A stretch of DNA of 64,000 nt from the NCBI RefSeq assembly GCF_003672135.1, contig NC_039507.1, positions 744,001 to 808,000 on the forward strand. Reading direction: 5' to 3'. Every line of letters begins with the position of its first letter. Positions within the stretch are counted from its first letter, which is position 1. Source of the DNA: Ooceraea biroi. Lineage: Eukaryota; Arthropoda; Insecta; Hymenoptera; Formicidae. This document shows positions 39,298 through 49,900 of this stretch, piece after piece. The position numbers and the translations under genes were made by a program. A model generated the notes under the pieces. The model made no database searches and was not told the origin of the DNA. It saw only the letters and a program-made list of their open reading frames with translations.

Positions 39298-41472
39298 ATG
39301 CAGCGTACTTTAATGGTAATCTGGATCCTCGTGGCACTCACGCTGCCGGGATTCATTCACGGACGCCCTGCAGCTGACGATGGCAGGTAGTTATCTACTA
39401 TTATATTTTCTTTTTTGCTGTACGCAGTTTTTCATAGTTGCAGTATGTGGTGCGTCAAACGCATCACAGAAAACAGAATGATCGATATTTTGGCGCATTT
39501 TTCCATTTTGACGCGCCTTTAGAGCCTTCCGCTCGATTTTCTCTCGTAAGATATTACGCTTATTGCACGAATATTACATCAGAATATTACTAGTCATATT
39601 GCACATTATTACGTCACATTGACGTATGATTTTTGCATTGATGAGCGATAACACCCTTTTCGAAAAATGAATTTACTATGGAAATTGCACAGACGAATAT
39701 GCGTTTCGGAAAGCAAAAACGGAGAACCGTTTTTTTGATTTATAACACACGCTATCTCATTTGATACCTCATTTTTATTTTGTAATAGGTCGGTTTTAAG
39801 CATGTTCACGGCACATGCTTCAAAGTTGGAAGATGTCTTGGACTACGAGCAAAAACCGACCTCATTGTTCGCGCAAGGGGGCTCGCTGGTTCCGACTAAA
39901 TTGTGAGTTGAATCGAAACTCCGCTGTTGTACGATAAACGTGATAATTCGTGCGTTAAATTAACGTAATTCGCGTAATTCACGTTTTCACAGGCGAGTAA
40001 ATCGATCCTCGGATCACAGGCTAAGCGAGTTGGAAACGTTGATGACTATGTCGAAAATTAACAGCAAACGATCACCGTTGCCTACGGGGCAAGCAAGCAG
40101 ACAATTGGATCCAGCGAGAATGTAAGGAAACTTCAATAGCTTGATAGAAATGTTTACGTTGCACACATAGATATTTATTATAAGAAAATTTTTCTGAAAA
40201 TACGAGCTTTCGTAAACCGTAAAAGTATCGCTTGGCTAAAATACACTTGTAATGCATGTGTAATGTTACGTAACGTAACATATACTTGTAATCAAAAAAC
40301 TTGCAAGAAAGAACAAAAAATACATATGTTCGTATATATAGCAACGTTCTATGCTATCATATTAAAAGATGTCTGACGAAATTGCCAATTAATTAGGTAT
40401 TAAGGTGTAATATACAAATCCTGATTTTAACACGAATGTATTCTGGTCTCGCGATATTTAGTATAATTTTTGTCACTAGCATAACATATTTTTCAACAAA
40501 TCTACTCTGCTCGCACATTAATTATTTCAACTTATGAAAAGAAAGTTAGAAATTAATTGCGAGACTGTTACAGCGGCCGACGAAAGCGTTTCATCGAAAA
40601 AGTTCCCTTCGAAGTGATCCCCATTCATCAGCACACCGACAGACCGAAAGACGAAGGAAACTCTGCGTACTCTCTCATCAGGTATATACTCTCTCATCAG
40701 CTTCATTCGATTACTATAAATCATACGTCGAACTTTCGCGGATTGCATATCATCGTATCGTTGTATAATCGTACATATCGGCAAAAATCGGGCGGAAGAA
40801 CGTGCATGTTCAAGGCCATACATTGAAGATTGCATCTTGCGCGGCACGCAGCGTCTTTCGCGTGCGTAAATTGCGCATCCCGATAAATATGCAATTGCGT
40901 AGGTCGCAATAAATTTGAAAGTCGTGTTAATGTTAACATAAATCTTATATTCTGAAAGTTAAGATAAATACGCAAGGCTATCGCTGTATAAGCGCTGATA
41001 ACTTCTTGGCGGTAAAATGCTGCCGATTCTCGTCGACGACGTGTAACAAATTGCCATTTCGCCGCTCTTATCGCCGCTCGCGACATTTCGTAATTATTTC
41101 AATTCATGTTAAGTGAAATAATCGACTTCCGATGCGATTGCAGGTTCTACAAGATGCATTATCCGGGAGAAAAACAATGTTTACAAGTGTATCGTGTCGC
41201 GCGATGCTCGCCTAACTTCGCCGCTCGTTTCCTCGACTATTTCCGCACGTGTGATTAATCGACTCGGCCGTAATCTCGGATGTACTTTGAAATGATAAAT
41301 TATTCTCGTGCCAAGAGATTTGCATTTAATAAAAGTGTGTACCATGAAACCTAGCTGATAACGCCGTGCAGCGCAAATCGCGATCAATTTTCATCTTTGG
41401 ATGCAGCAACGATCGTGTTAATTCACGCTCCTGCGCCACATTTAATTTTCTCGTGTTTCATTTTCAGCTGAT
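39298..41472 (+). CDS. Insect parathyroid-hormone-like (PXXXamide) neuropeptide precursor, copy 2
   Basis: Paralog of the copy upstream. Exons: 39298-39386, 39789-39902, 39993-40121 and 40574-40681, all with phase-2 junctions. The signal peptide is MQRTLMVIWILVALTLPGFI followed by HG, and the mature chain starts RP as in copy 1. After RVNR (69-72, a furin-like RxxR site) a 39-residue peptide at 73-111 starts SSDHRLSELETLM and ends LDPARI. Gly112 is the amide donor and RRKR (113-116) the cleavage site, so the product ends P-A-R-I-amide. An internal KR (93-94 region) could split it. The last exon is uncertain: an acceptor with a strong pyrimidine tract at 41469 adds one Ser and a stop (147 residues), while a weaker acceptor at 41144 adds 38 residues ending at 41258. 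The second exon (114 nt) has no counterpart in copy 1. Confidence 0.75.
40668..40700 (+). repeat. 14-bp direct repeat flanking a splice donor
   Basis: TACTCTCTCATCAG occurs at 40668-40681 and again at 40687-40700. The donor GTATAT of the fourth exon of neuropeptide copy 2 begins right after the first copy. A small tandem duplication seems to have shaped this exon end. Confidence 0.85.
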
Positions 41473-42730
41473 TATAAGCCACTGATGGACGGAAACGTGC
41501 ATTTCACATCACGAGGATGAGACTGACACGTGCAGCGCGCATCCTTCAACATATCACATTATTTCTCGGAACAACTATTCAGGAATTTATCGAGAAACTA
41601 CGAAACGATGAAACAAATTACGTTATACAGCGAGACGGTCACGCGAACAATACATTTGTAGAATCGCGCGTAGATTTGGTAGATTCGAACGGAAATGGAC
41701 TTTATAATCATATTCATTCATTCGCAATGCAAAATACAAAGATATAATTTATATATATAATTTAATTGTAGATAATTTTATATTTATGTGTAAATTAGTT
41801 TTTACTTTTATATAAATAATTGACTACTACAAGACGCTGCTGAATATAATTTCGGCTTTCTTCCAGCGAGGACATCAATAATTTTTAATTCTTACGTACT
41901 CACTTCCCTCGATTATATCTTGACGTAATTATCTGCGTAAACCGCTTTCATCAGAAAGATCCCACTAAAATTCAAATAACAAGATTGAAAAATTACATAT
42001 CACGTATGGATTTTATCTTACAAGATGATTACCGATGACTATTCTTAGAGAAAAATCAAGATTGATTCTTATCAATAAAATTAATCTGATCGCGCCGCCA
42101 TATTGTATAGCGTTTTAGTTGGCAAAACACTTTAAAATCGTCAAAATGAATTAAAATATGAAAGTTTGAGAAAGTTGTATTAGAAATGAATAAAGCTAAA
42201 CGCGCCGCATTAATTTGTTATTGTAAAACAGACATAACCCAATTATTGCATGTATTAAGTTAAATAATTATTATACTTAAAAATTTTAGGTTATGTTATT
42301 CTGGCGCGCTTACCGATATAGACGCCATTAGACAAAATATCGGAACGCCAAACGTTGATCGCTCCCTATGTCAACACGACGCGGATATTTGATGCATCGA
42401 AACGCTATTTTCATTCTCGAAGATAGTAAATGTTCATTTCGACAACGTTCAACGAAAGATCACTATAACCACCAATATAATAAACGTATTTACTATATAT
42501 ATATATATATAGTCAAATCGTATACATTAATATTAAATATATGAATTATAATAACAACTATAAATGAAAAACTGTTATCGAACAATTGTTCATATGAATA
42601 TAATAATAAACAAGCCAAAATTCTTTCTTAACACAATAATAATAAATTTAAATAATAATAAACACATAACAATATCTGAAACGTTTTACCGGCATTGTGT
42701 ATAACCTACAATTGTATGTATTTTACTTAC
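41473..42730. other. AT-rich spacer, no gene seen
   Basis: No exon is supported on either strand. A minus-strand continuation of the THAP exon was looked for here and not found. An AT microsatellite lies at 42493-42511. Confidence 0.5.
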
Positions 42731-42736
42731 AGATGA

Positions 42737-42745
42737 AAAGAAATT
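42737..42745. repeat. Target site duplication, left copy (AAAGAAATT)
   Basis: The nine bases AAAGAAATT directly precede the left end of the foldback element and are repeated at 45279-45287 after its right end. Exact length may be 8 or 9 because the border bases are ambiguous. Confidence 0.88.
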
Positions 42746-43406
42746 ACCCATATTAAGCTGGACCCCCCACCAACCCCAAAACAATTCGGACCTATTAGAA
42801 AATTTAGTGCTAATTATGTGCTAATTAGTTGCTCTATTCCCGATTTTGTTGCTCGAACCGTTTTGCAGGAAATTGCAATCAAAATGGGGGGGTCCAGCTT
42901 AACATTAAGCTGGACCCCCCCATACTGAAAAATCTATATAGAGTGCCGGAATCGAAAAAACAACTACACTGGAATTTGTTGCTATTTTGTTGCTCTAAGA
43001 TAGTATAAATTAATTATAAAAATATAATGTTGTTAACCATGTACTGATATCCATGACCAAGTACAACGCAGCGCGCAATATCATTCTCGACCAAACACGT
43101 TGCAAGAAGGTATTGCTCGCACTTACTCACTCACTAATAGTTTTAAATACCCAAATATACAACCGTAACACCATAGTTATTTATTATTAAACAAAAAACG
43201 GGCAGTCACAGACTAAGGAGTTTTCCATGACATACATTACTTAAATAATTTGTTGCTCGCATGATTTTGGTCTTAAACTGTGGTCTGTATCACGGGCTAT
43301 CGCAAAATACCAAAAACTGAATTTGTTGCTAACCGCAAAGTGAAAAAATACTCGCCTACGTGGTCGCGGACGGACACGCGCTATTCTTACCTTCAGGATG
43401 CTGTAA

Positions 43407-43965
43407 ATTGTTTAAAGAATTAGTTGCTCGCAAGATTTTGGTCTCAAATTGTTCCTTGCATCGCGGGCTATCGAAAACTGCCAAAAACTGAATTTGTTGC
43501 TAACTCCAAAGCGATAAAATAACCGCCTATATGGTCGCGAGCGGTCACGCGTTACACTTAAACTTCAAGATTGCGTGGATTGTTTAAAGAATTAGTTGCT
43601 CGCAAGATTTTGGTCTTAAATTGTTCCTTGCATCGCGGGCTATCGAAATATATCAATAACTGAATTTGCTGCTAACTGCAAAGCGATAAAATAACAGCCT
43701 ATATGGTCGCGACCGGTCACGCGTTACACTTAAACTTCAAGATTGCGTGGATTGTTTAAAGAATTAGTTGCTCGACTGATTTTGGTCTCAAATTGTTCCT
43801 TGCATCGCGGGCTATCGAAAACTGCCAAAAACTGAATTTGTTGCTAACTCCAAAGCGATAAAATAACCGCCTATATGGTCGCGAGCGGTCACGCGTTACA
43901 CTTAAACTTCAAGATTGTGTGGATTGTTTAAAGAATTAGTTGCTCGCATGATTTTGATCTCAAAT
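43407..43965. repeat. 172-bp tandem units, left arm
   Basis: The landmark ATTGTTTAAAGAATTAG occurs at 43407, 43579, 43751 and 43923, an exact 172-bp spacing. Each unit carries the phrases TTGTTGCTAACT (or a close variant), GCGATAAAATAA and GGTCACGCGTTACACTTAAA, with small differences among units. Confidence 0.92.
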
Positions 43966-44069
43966 TGTTCCTCGCATCAAGGGCTATCGAAATTTAGCAA
44001 TAACTGAATTTGTTGCTAACTGCAAAGTGATGCAAGGAACAATTTAAGACTAAAATCATTCGAGCAACT

Positions 44070-44620
44070 AATTCTTTAAACAAGTCGGCTTGACTTCAAC
44101 TTTGGCGGATCGCCATTGGCCAGGCGCTGCCGGTAAAGTTCGCGACCACATAAGCGAGTATTTTTTCACTTTGCAGTTAGCAACAAATTCAGTTTTTGGT
44201 ACTTTTCGATAGCCCTTGATGCAAGGAACAATTTGAGACCAAAATCAGTCGAGCAACCAATTCTTTAAACAATCCACGCAATCTTGAAGTTTAAGTGTAA
44301 CGCGTGACCGCTCGCGACCATATAGACGGTTATTTTATCGCTTTGGAGTTAGCAACAAATTCAGTTTTTGGCAGTTTTCGATAGCCCGAGATGCAAGGAA
44401 CAATTTAAGACCAAAATCAGTCGAGCAACTAATTCTTTAAACAATCCACACAATCTTGAAGTTTAAGTGTAACGCGTGACCGCTCGCGACCATATAGGTG
44501 GTTATTTTATCGCTTTGCAGTTAGCAGCAAATTCAGTTTTTGGAAGTTTTCGATAGCCCGAGATGCAAGGAACAATTTGAGACCAAAATCTTGCGAGCAA
44601 CTAATTCTTTAAACAATTTA
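44070..44620. repeat. 172-bp tandem units, right arm (inverted)
   Basis: The reverse complement of the left-arm landmark ends at 44270-44273, 44442-44445 and 44614-44617, again 172 bp apart. A diverged unit near 44081 reads CAAG instead of CAAT and holds a GC-rich stretch (44085-44140) not seen in the other units; it marks the asymmetric centre of the element. Confidence 0.9.
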
Positions 44621-45278
44621 CAGCATCCTGAAGGTAAGAATAGCGCGTGTCCGTCCGCGACCACGTAGGCGAGTATTTTTTCACTTTGCGGTTAGCAACA
44701 AATTCAGTTTTTGGTATTTTGCGATAGCCCGTGATACAGACCACAGTTTAAGACCAAAATCATGCGAGCAACAAATTATTTAAGTAATGTATGTCATGGA
44801 AAACTCTTTAGTCTGTGACTGCCCGTTTTTTGTTTAATAATAAATAACTATGGTGTTACGGTTGTATATTTGGGTATTTAAAACTATTAGTGAGTGAGTA
44901 AGTGCGAGCAATACCTTCTTGCAACGTGTTTGGTCGAGAATGATATTGCGCGCTGCGTTGTACTTGGTCATGGATATCAGTACATGGTTAACAACATTAT
45001 ATTTTTATAATTAATTTATACTATCTTAGAGCAACAAAATAGCAACAAATTTCAGTGTAGTTGTTTTTTCGATTCCGGCACTCTATATAGATTTTTCAGT
45101 ATGGGGGGGTCCAGCTTAATGTTAAGCTGGACCCCCCCATTTTGATTGCAATTTCCTGCAAAACGGTTCGAGCAACAAAATCGGGAATAGAGCAACTAAT
45201 TAGCACATAATTAGCACTAAATTTTCTAATAGGTCCGAATTGTTTTGGGGTTGGTGGGGGGTCCAGCTTAATATGGGT

Positions 45279-45287
45279 AAAGAAATT
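45279..45287. repeat. Target site duplication, right copy (AAAGAAATT)
   Basis: Exact repeat of 42737-42745, directly after the right end of the foldback element. Confidence 0.88.
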
Positions 45288-45920
45288 TTCGGATCATTTT
45301 CTTTCATAAGTTGTTGCCAATTTTTCCGTTTTGTATTAATGCGATTGCTACATTCCGACACAACACAATAACTCATCGTACATATATATATATCACTAGC
45401 GGAACTGAACATACCCGAACAGCCGAAGTTACACGAAGTGCCAGTGCTCTCCCCTTACCGCTAATCTCAGCTTCCCCTCGTAAAAGGCTCCGTCCATATA
45501 TTCCTATTGCAATGAGATATACAGCCGCCATGATGCCTACTGATTCAAACTGCGAGATATCATCACCAACCTCGAAACTCGATTATCGTCGCTATCGATC
45601 TGGTCAGCGATCGATTCCAAGTTGACCACTTCGAGTGGCATCGAGCCACGGCACACGGGCATAGTCATAGATCTTATAAATATGGACAGGCCATTGGCTA
45701 TAGTTTCTGTATTGAAATAGTGTCCGAGGAGGAGGTTGGAGAGAGAAAGCATGCTTTTCAGTACTTCTCTGTTCTCTCTCTGTAGTGTCCGGAAGTAAGC
45801 TTGCGCATGTCGGTTTTAAACATATGGACTCCTATTCTCAATTCATTTTTATCGATAAAAGTACTTCAAATGTGACATTTCAGCCTAGAGAGGGAGCCTC
45901 TGAGGGAGAGTGGCGAATTG

Positions 45921-46000
45921 GGTCACGTGACCTCATCGTGACCTCTGATTGGTTGGGGGTATTTAACCTCCATAGGTCGACATTTTGAAGTGAGATTCAG
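45921..46000. promoter_or_regulatory. Probable Sos promoter (shared with the THAP gene)
   Basis: The palindrome GGTCACGTGACC (45921-45932) contains an E-box of the GTCACGTGAC type. TGATTGG, an inverted CCAAT box, lies at about 45946-45952. TATTTAA follows at about 45960-45966, with an initiator-like TTCAGATGG near 45997. The region sits between the divergent THAP exon (45376) and Sos (46781), so it may serve both. Sequence motifs only; no transcript evidence. Confidence 0.5.
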
Positions 46001-46780
46001 ATGGCGGTACTGGATATACTCGCTGTCTTCAGGCACGCGCACTCCATTTCGTGGTACGCAAAATTAGGAGAGTTGCGCTACTGTATATACCGTGACCTTA
46101 CCTTCTTACACCGTGCTTCGAGCCTATCCAGGTTTCATTGCGCGGCGAGCTAGCCTCGCGTTCTCGCGTTATCGATTGAGCAGGAGCGCGCGAGGCGGCT
46201 AAGGTGGGGCGCAGCGGGGTTAGGCTAGGCGGGGCGGGACGGGGCGAGGCGAGGCAGAGGCGAGACTCGCGAGAGTGGCGCGACGGTAGCTGTTGATAGT
46301 GTTACGCTGCTGGTGTTGGTGCGTTCGCGGGTGTTCCGGGCAAAAATTACAAATAAAGGGCGTGTTAAGATGCATCGATGCCGGAGCACTCGGACTCTCG
46401 GCACGCGCGGCACCATCATCACCACCACGAGCCCGCTGACGGTGACGCAGACGCCAGGAATGACGTGCGCGCGGTACGCGAGGGCGAACGAGCGACGTTA
46501 CAATCGGTCGGCTTAACTATCGTGCGTCGTCGAGCCAGCAACGCGGGACGGGGATGCCCGTGCCCTGAGAAACGGACCGTGCACGACGACAGACGGTCGG
46601 ATCTCCGTCGACAGCACCGTCGGCAGCATCCCCCTTGTGCGACGACTCCCGTGACGATGCTCCCGCGATATTTCACAGATTCCCCGTAGCACGGATTATT
46701 TATTAGCGAGATAGATAGTGCGTGCGTGCGTACGTACGTACGTGCGCGAGTGCGCGAGCGATCGCGCCGAATACGACGAG
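46001..46780 (+). other. Sos leader region, GC-rich, with upstream ORFs
   Basis: GC- and CpG-rich DNA between the candidate promoter and the Sos ATG, interpreted as 5' UTR. An upstream ORF runs from an ATG at 46001 to TAG at 46151-46153 (50 codons). Another frame from 46378 contains six consecutive histidines and looks like chance GC-rich translation. An intron inside the leader is possible. Confidence 0.45.
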
Positions 46781-46944
46781 ATGTTCTCGCCGCCGGCGTC
46801 GACGGCGTCATCCGAGCCGTCAGGCTACGACTTCCAGAAGGAGGAGAACGCTGCCAAATGGAAAGGGGTATTTGTCAACTCCTTGCCCAAGGTACGCTCC
46901 CCGCCGCGCTTTATCTTCTCTTTGCTCTTTGTCTGTCTCTTTCC

Positions 46945-46978
<34 letters not shown>

Positions 46979-49900
46979 TTCCTTCCTCCTGTCCCTCTTT
47001 TCCTCTTTCCCTTCCCTCTTTCTCTCTGTATGTGTTTCTCTCCTTCTCGCTCGCTATTTCGCTTTTCTGTCTCTCTATTATCCTGTTCCCATCCCCTCCA
47101 GTTCCTCTCCCCCGCCTCTCCACCTCGTTTTTTATTCGCTCAAACACACTCGATCATTTTTCATCCCGATGATTTTACGCGGAGGCTGGATCGATCAGTG
47201 ACACTGAACGACGTCATCACCGTCGCGTGCGCGCGGTCGCCACACGACTTTTCAAACACGTTCACGTTTCCACTTTGGTTTCAGCAATTATGAATCACAT
47301 TTCCCGATCATATCTCTCCGCGCTTCTCGTCGCCGAAATTGCCCGATTGTAAATACGATGGTCAAACGACCGTATCGTTCCTCTGGGGGCATCTCGCTTC
47401 ACGTTTTACAAGTTTGCAATTTGTTTTGCAATTGTTTATCTCTATGACCAGCAATAATTACAAGAGTGTTACATCATCGAAGTGATTAAATTGAAGGAAT
47501 CGTTAATTTTATAGGTACTAGAGCAAGTGCATCCTACCTTGGAAGCTCGACAAGATGCCCTAGATTATATGGAGAGTTTAATTTTAAGAATACTAGCGAT
47601 GCTGTGCGACGAACCAGCTCCTCAGACCGCTCAGGACGTGGAGGAGAGAGTAAGGCAGACATTTCCTACGCCCATTGACAGATCGGCCGTTCGCGACGCA
47701 AAAGATGCGTTGGAGAAGGGAAAGAAAAAGTCACCGTTAGTGCTACCCGTTGATAAGATTCATCAGTTACTGCAAAAAGTACATATCATGTGTCCATGTT
47801 CATAAAATAGCAGAGAGCAAGTGTCGCAAAGTTAAATTTGTGCGATTGTAATTGTTATTGTTTTGTTTATAGGAAGTATTAAAGCAACATAAATTCGACT
47901 CGCAAGTTAGTTTGTTCATAACTGGAGTTTTGGAACACGTTGCTGCTGACATCTTCAAGGTTGGTATTCTGCTCCGATACCGTAACGTTTTGTGCCTGCA
48001 AGCCGACACGTTATTTTAATTCCTCGAAAGTATCTAGAAATAATTCAAGATTGTTTCCCCCGCAGATAACTGGAAATTACGTGAAGAACATTCGACACGT
48101 AAAGATTTCGTGCGAGGATGTAAAGGTCGCGATGTACGCGGATAAGGTGAGCCATTGTAAAACTGTACAACCTATGTTGCACTTTAATTAAGTGACGTAT
48201 GCTTCATACCACATTTTACCACTTACACTTTGGGATTAATTACAATACTTGAACTATTGTGGATATTAACCCACCGAAGATCGATTGTAATGTTACAAAG
48301 ATTCCTTGTAAAAGCGTGATTGATTTTATTTTTCACTTTTGTATGAGCAATATAATATTATTTTATTGTCATAGACAATGAGTTTGGAAATTAGATCCTC
48401 TTAGAAAATGATTTATTTAATTTTATTTATAAAAGTTGCAAAGTGCCAGAAATGAAATATTGGCCATTAATGAATTAATATATATATATATATACATATG
48501 TAGCTACACCGCAAGCATGATATAAATAATATAGCTTACATTATGTAATACACACGCTTCATATTTCTCTCTCAGAGAGTCGATGTTACTTACAAAATAC
48601 TTTTAGATACAATGACAAAACTCATGAATCTTGTATAGGAAACGATTAATGTGAGTGGTAATATATCGCATCAAATAAGCAGTAAATGTGTGCAGTAGAG
48701 AAATATTAGTACCTTGTTAGTAGTAGCTTGCTTATTACACACTTATAATTTATATAAATTTTACAGTTGTTTTTTTTATACTGGCCGTATATCGTTGCAT
48801 TTAAAAATACGTTATTATTGCCATCGTTTTCTTTTTGTAATCTGAAACGTCCATTATTAGAGTAGCATCTACTACTAGCAACGGGTACAATAATAAATTT
48901 CAGAATTAGCTACACCAGGCTAATTCTGGTTGCGTATATTCTATGCTTGCTTACATGCTTTCCACTAATATGTAACAACCCCAATCATGTTCGTTCTTCG
49001 CTCTTATGCCGTTATAGAGGGTACGTATTCTTGATTGCACAAAAAAAGTTTCAGGCGTCGCACTATCTTTAGGCGTCTTTGTATCGCTTTTGAAAACAAA
49101 TTGTACAAAATTTGGCTTTATTTCTTTCTATTATTATTACTCCCGTAACAAGAATATTTATATTACAACTTACTAGGAAAACATGCGTCAAAAATCGTAT
49201 GCATGCTGTTGTGGATATTAACGAGAAATCGTAACGACAAGTTCCGATATATTGCAGAACTATTCTCATTCTCTTTTTCTTACTCACTCTAATTGTTAAA
49301 AAGTACAAAAACGACTATTTGTAATATAATATACGATTTATTAACAGGCATTGATGGATATGTTTTATCAAAATGATTGCACGAAGACTCCACAGAGTAC
49401 CTTGGGCGCAGTCGTTTCACAGACCTACGAAGAATCTGTTCGAGATCTCATTCACGACGAACGACATTACATTCGTGACCTACACATGATCATCAAGGTA
49501 ATATATCATTATATAATCTATCGCTAAAAAATTAAACTCTCACGATACGTATAAACTCAATTTTACGTATTTAATTTAGTTTTTAATTTTAAAAAATGGA
49601 TATATATATATATATTATACTCTAGGTATTTCGTGAAGAAATTGCGAAATTGGCGAAAGATAAGAGCGAGCTCGAGACACTCTTCAGTAATATTCTAGAT
49701 ATTTATGAAGTTACCGTGACATTACTCGGCAGTTTAGAGGATATAATGGAAATTACGGAAGAGAAGCAAACGCCCACTGTCGGTTCATGTTTTGAGGAAT
49801 TGGCGGAGGCAGCAGAATTTGATGTTTATATAAAGTAAATATAGTTTTTATATAAAGTCGGGCCTGACGTGTATCATGCTTATTAAATTCTCATCGTTCG

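Larger units (their letters stand above)
42746..45278. mobile_element. 2.53-kb foldback (FB-like) element with long inverted arms
   Basis: The element begins ACCCATATTAAGCTGGACC and ends with the exact reverse complement. The two arms, about 1.2 kb each, are almost identical in their outer parts: I found one mismatch in roughly the first 260 bases (TGGAATTTG against TGAAATTTG). They differ by a few percent further in. Each arm has a terminal module of about 155 bp bounded by copies of TTAAGCTGGACCCCCC, a unique stretch, then tandem 172-bp units. The centre is near 44012 and asymmetric. No open frame of 60 codons lies inside, so it is non-autonomous. Long inverted repeats with internal tandem units and a 9-bp duplication are the hallmarks of Drosophila FB elements; assignment to that group or to a MULE or P-type (Galileo-like) family is open. 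Confidence 0.9.
42731..45376 (-). pseudogene. THAP zinc-finger first exon split by a foldback element
   Basis: On the minus strand an ATG at 45376 opens MSYCVVSECSNRINTKRKNW. This is a typical THAP domain start, with the first two zinc ligands Cys4 and Cys9 of the C2CH finger. The frame reaches KENDPKIS at 45279-45287, where the 9-bp target duplication and then the foldback element begin. Beyond the element, the other side (42745-42731) resumes in the same frame as F-H-L and is followed at once by a donor, GTAAGT (42730-42725). KISFHL is the normal position of a THAP exon boundary, so the undisturbed exon was intact. As it stands, the frame runs on into the element and stops at 45200. The rest of the gene was not recognised. 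THAP proteins include cell regulators and P-element-type transposases; which one this was cannot be told. Confidence 0.7.

Noticed and set aside
41880..42720. Search for the second THAP exon on the minus strand
   Set aside because: No segment with the expected Cys-x2-His or surrounding residues was found, so no further THAP exon is claimed.
43407..44617. Regular repeats that could suggest a CRISPR array
   Set aside because: The 172-bp period has no short repeat/unique spacer pattern, lies within a mobile element, and the genome is eukaryotic.
46378..46689. 103-codon frame with six histidines, upstream of Sos
   Set aside because: It lies in the GC-rich leader; the overlapping antisense frame is equally open. 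No domain and no splice continuation.
46718..47293. Three overlapping plus-strand frames of 148-191 codons
   Set aside because: They read through the Sos first exon into a CT microsatellite in intron 1, giving Ser/Leu runs; only the Sos frame is coding.
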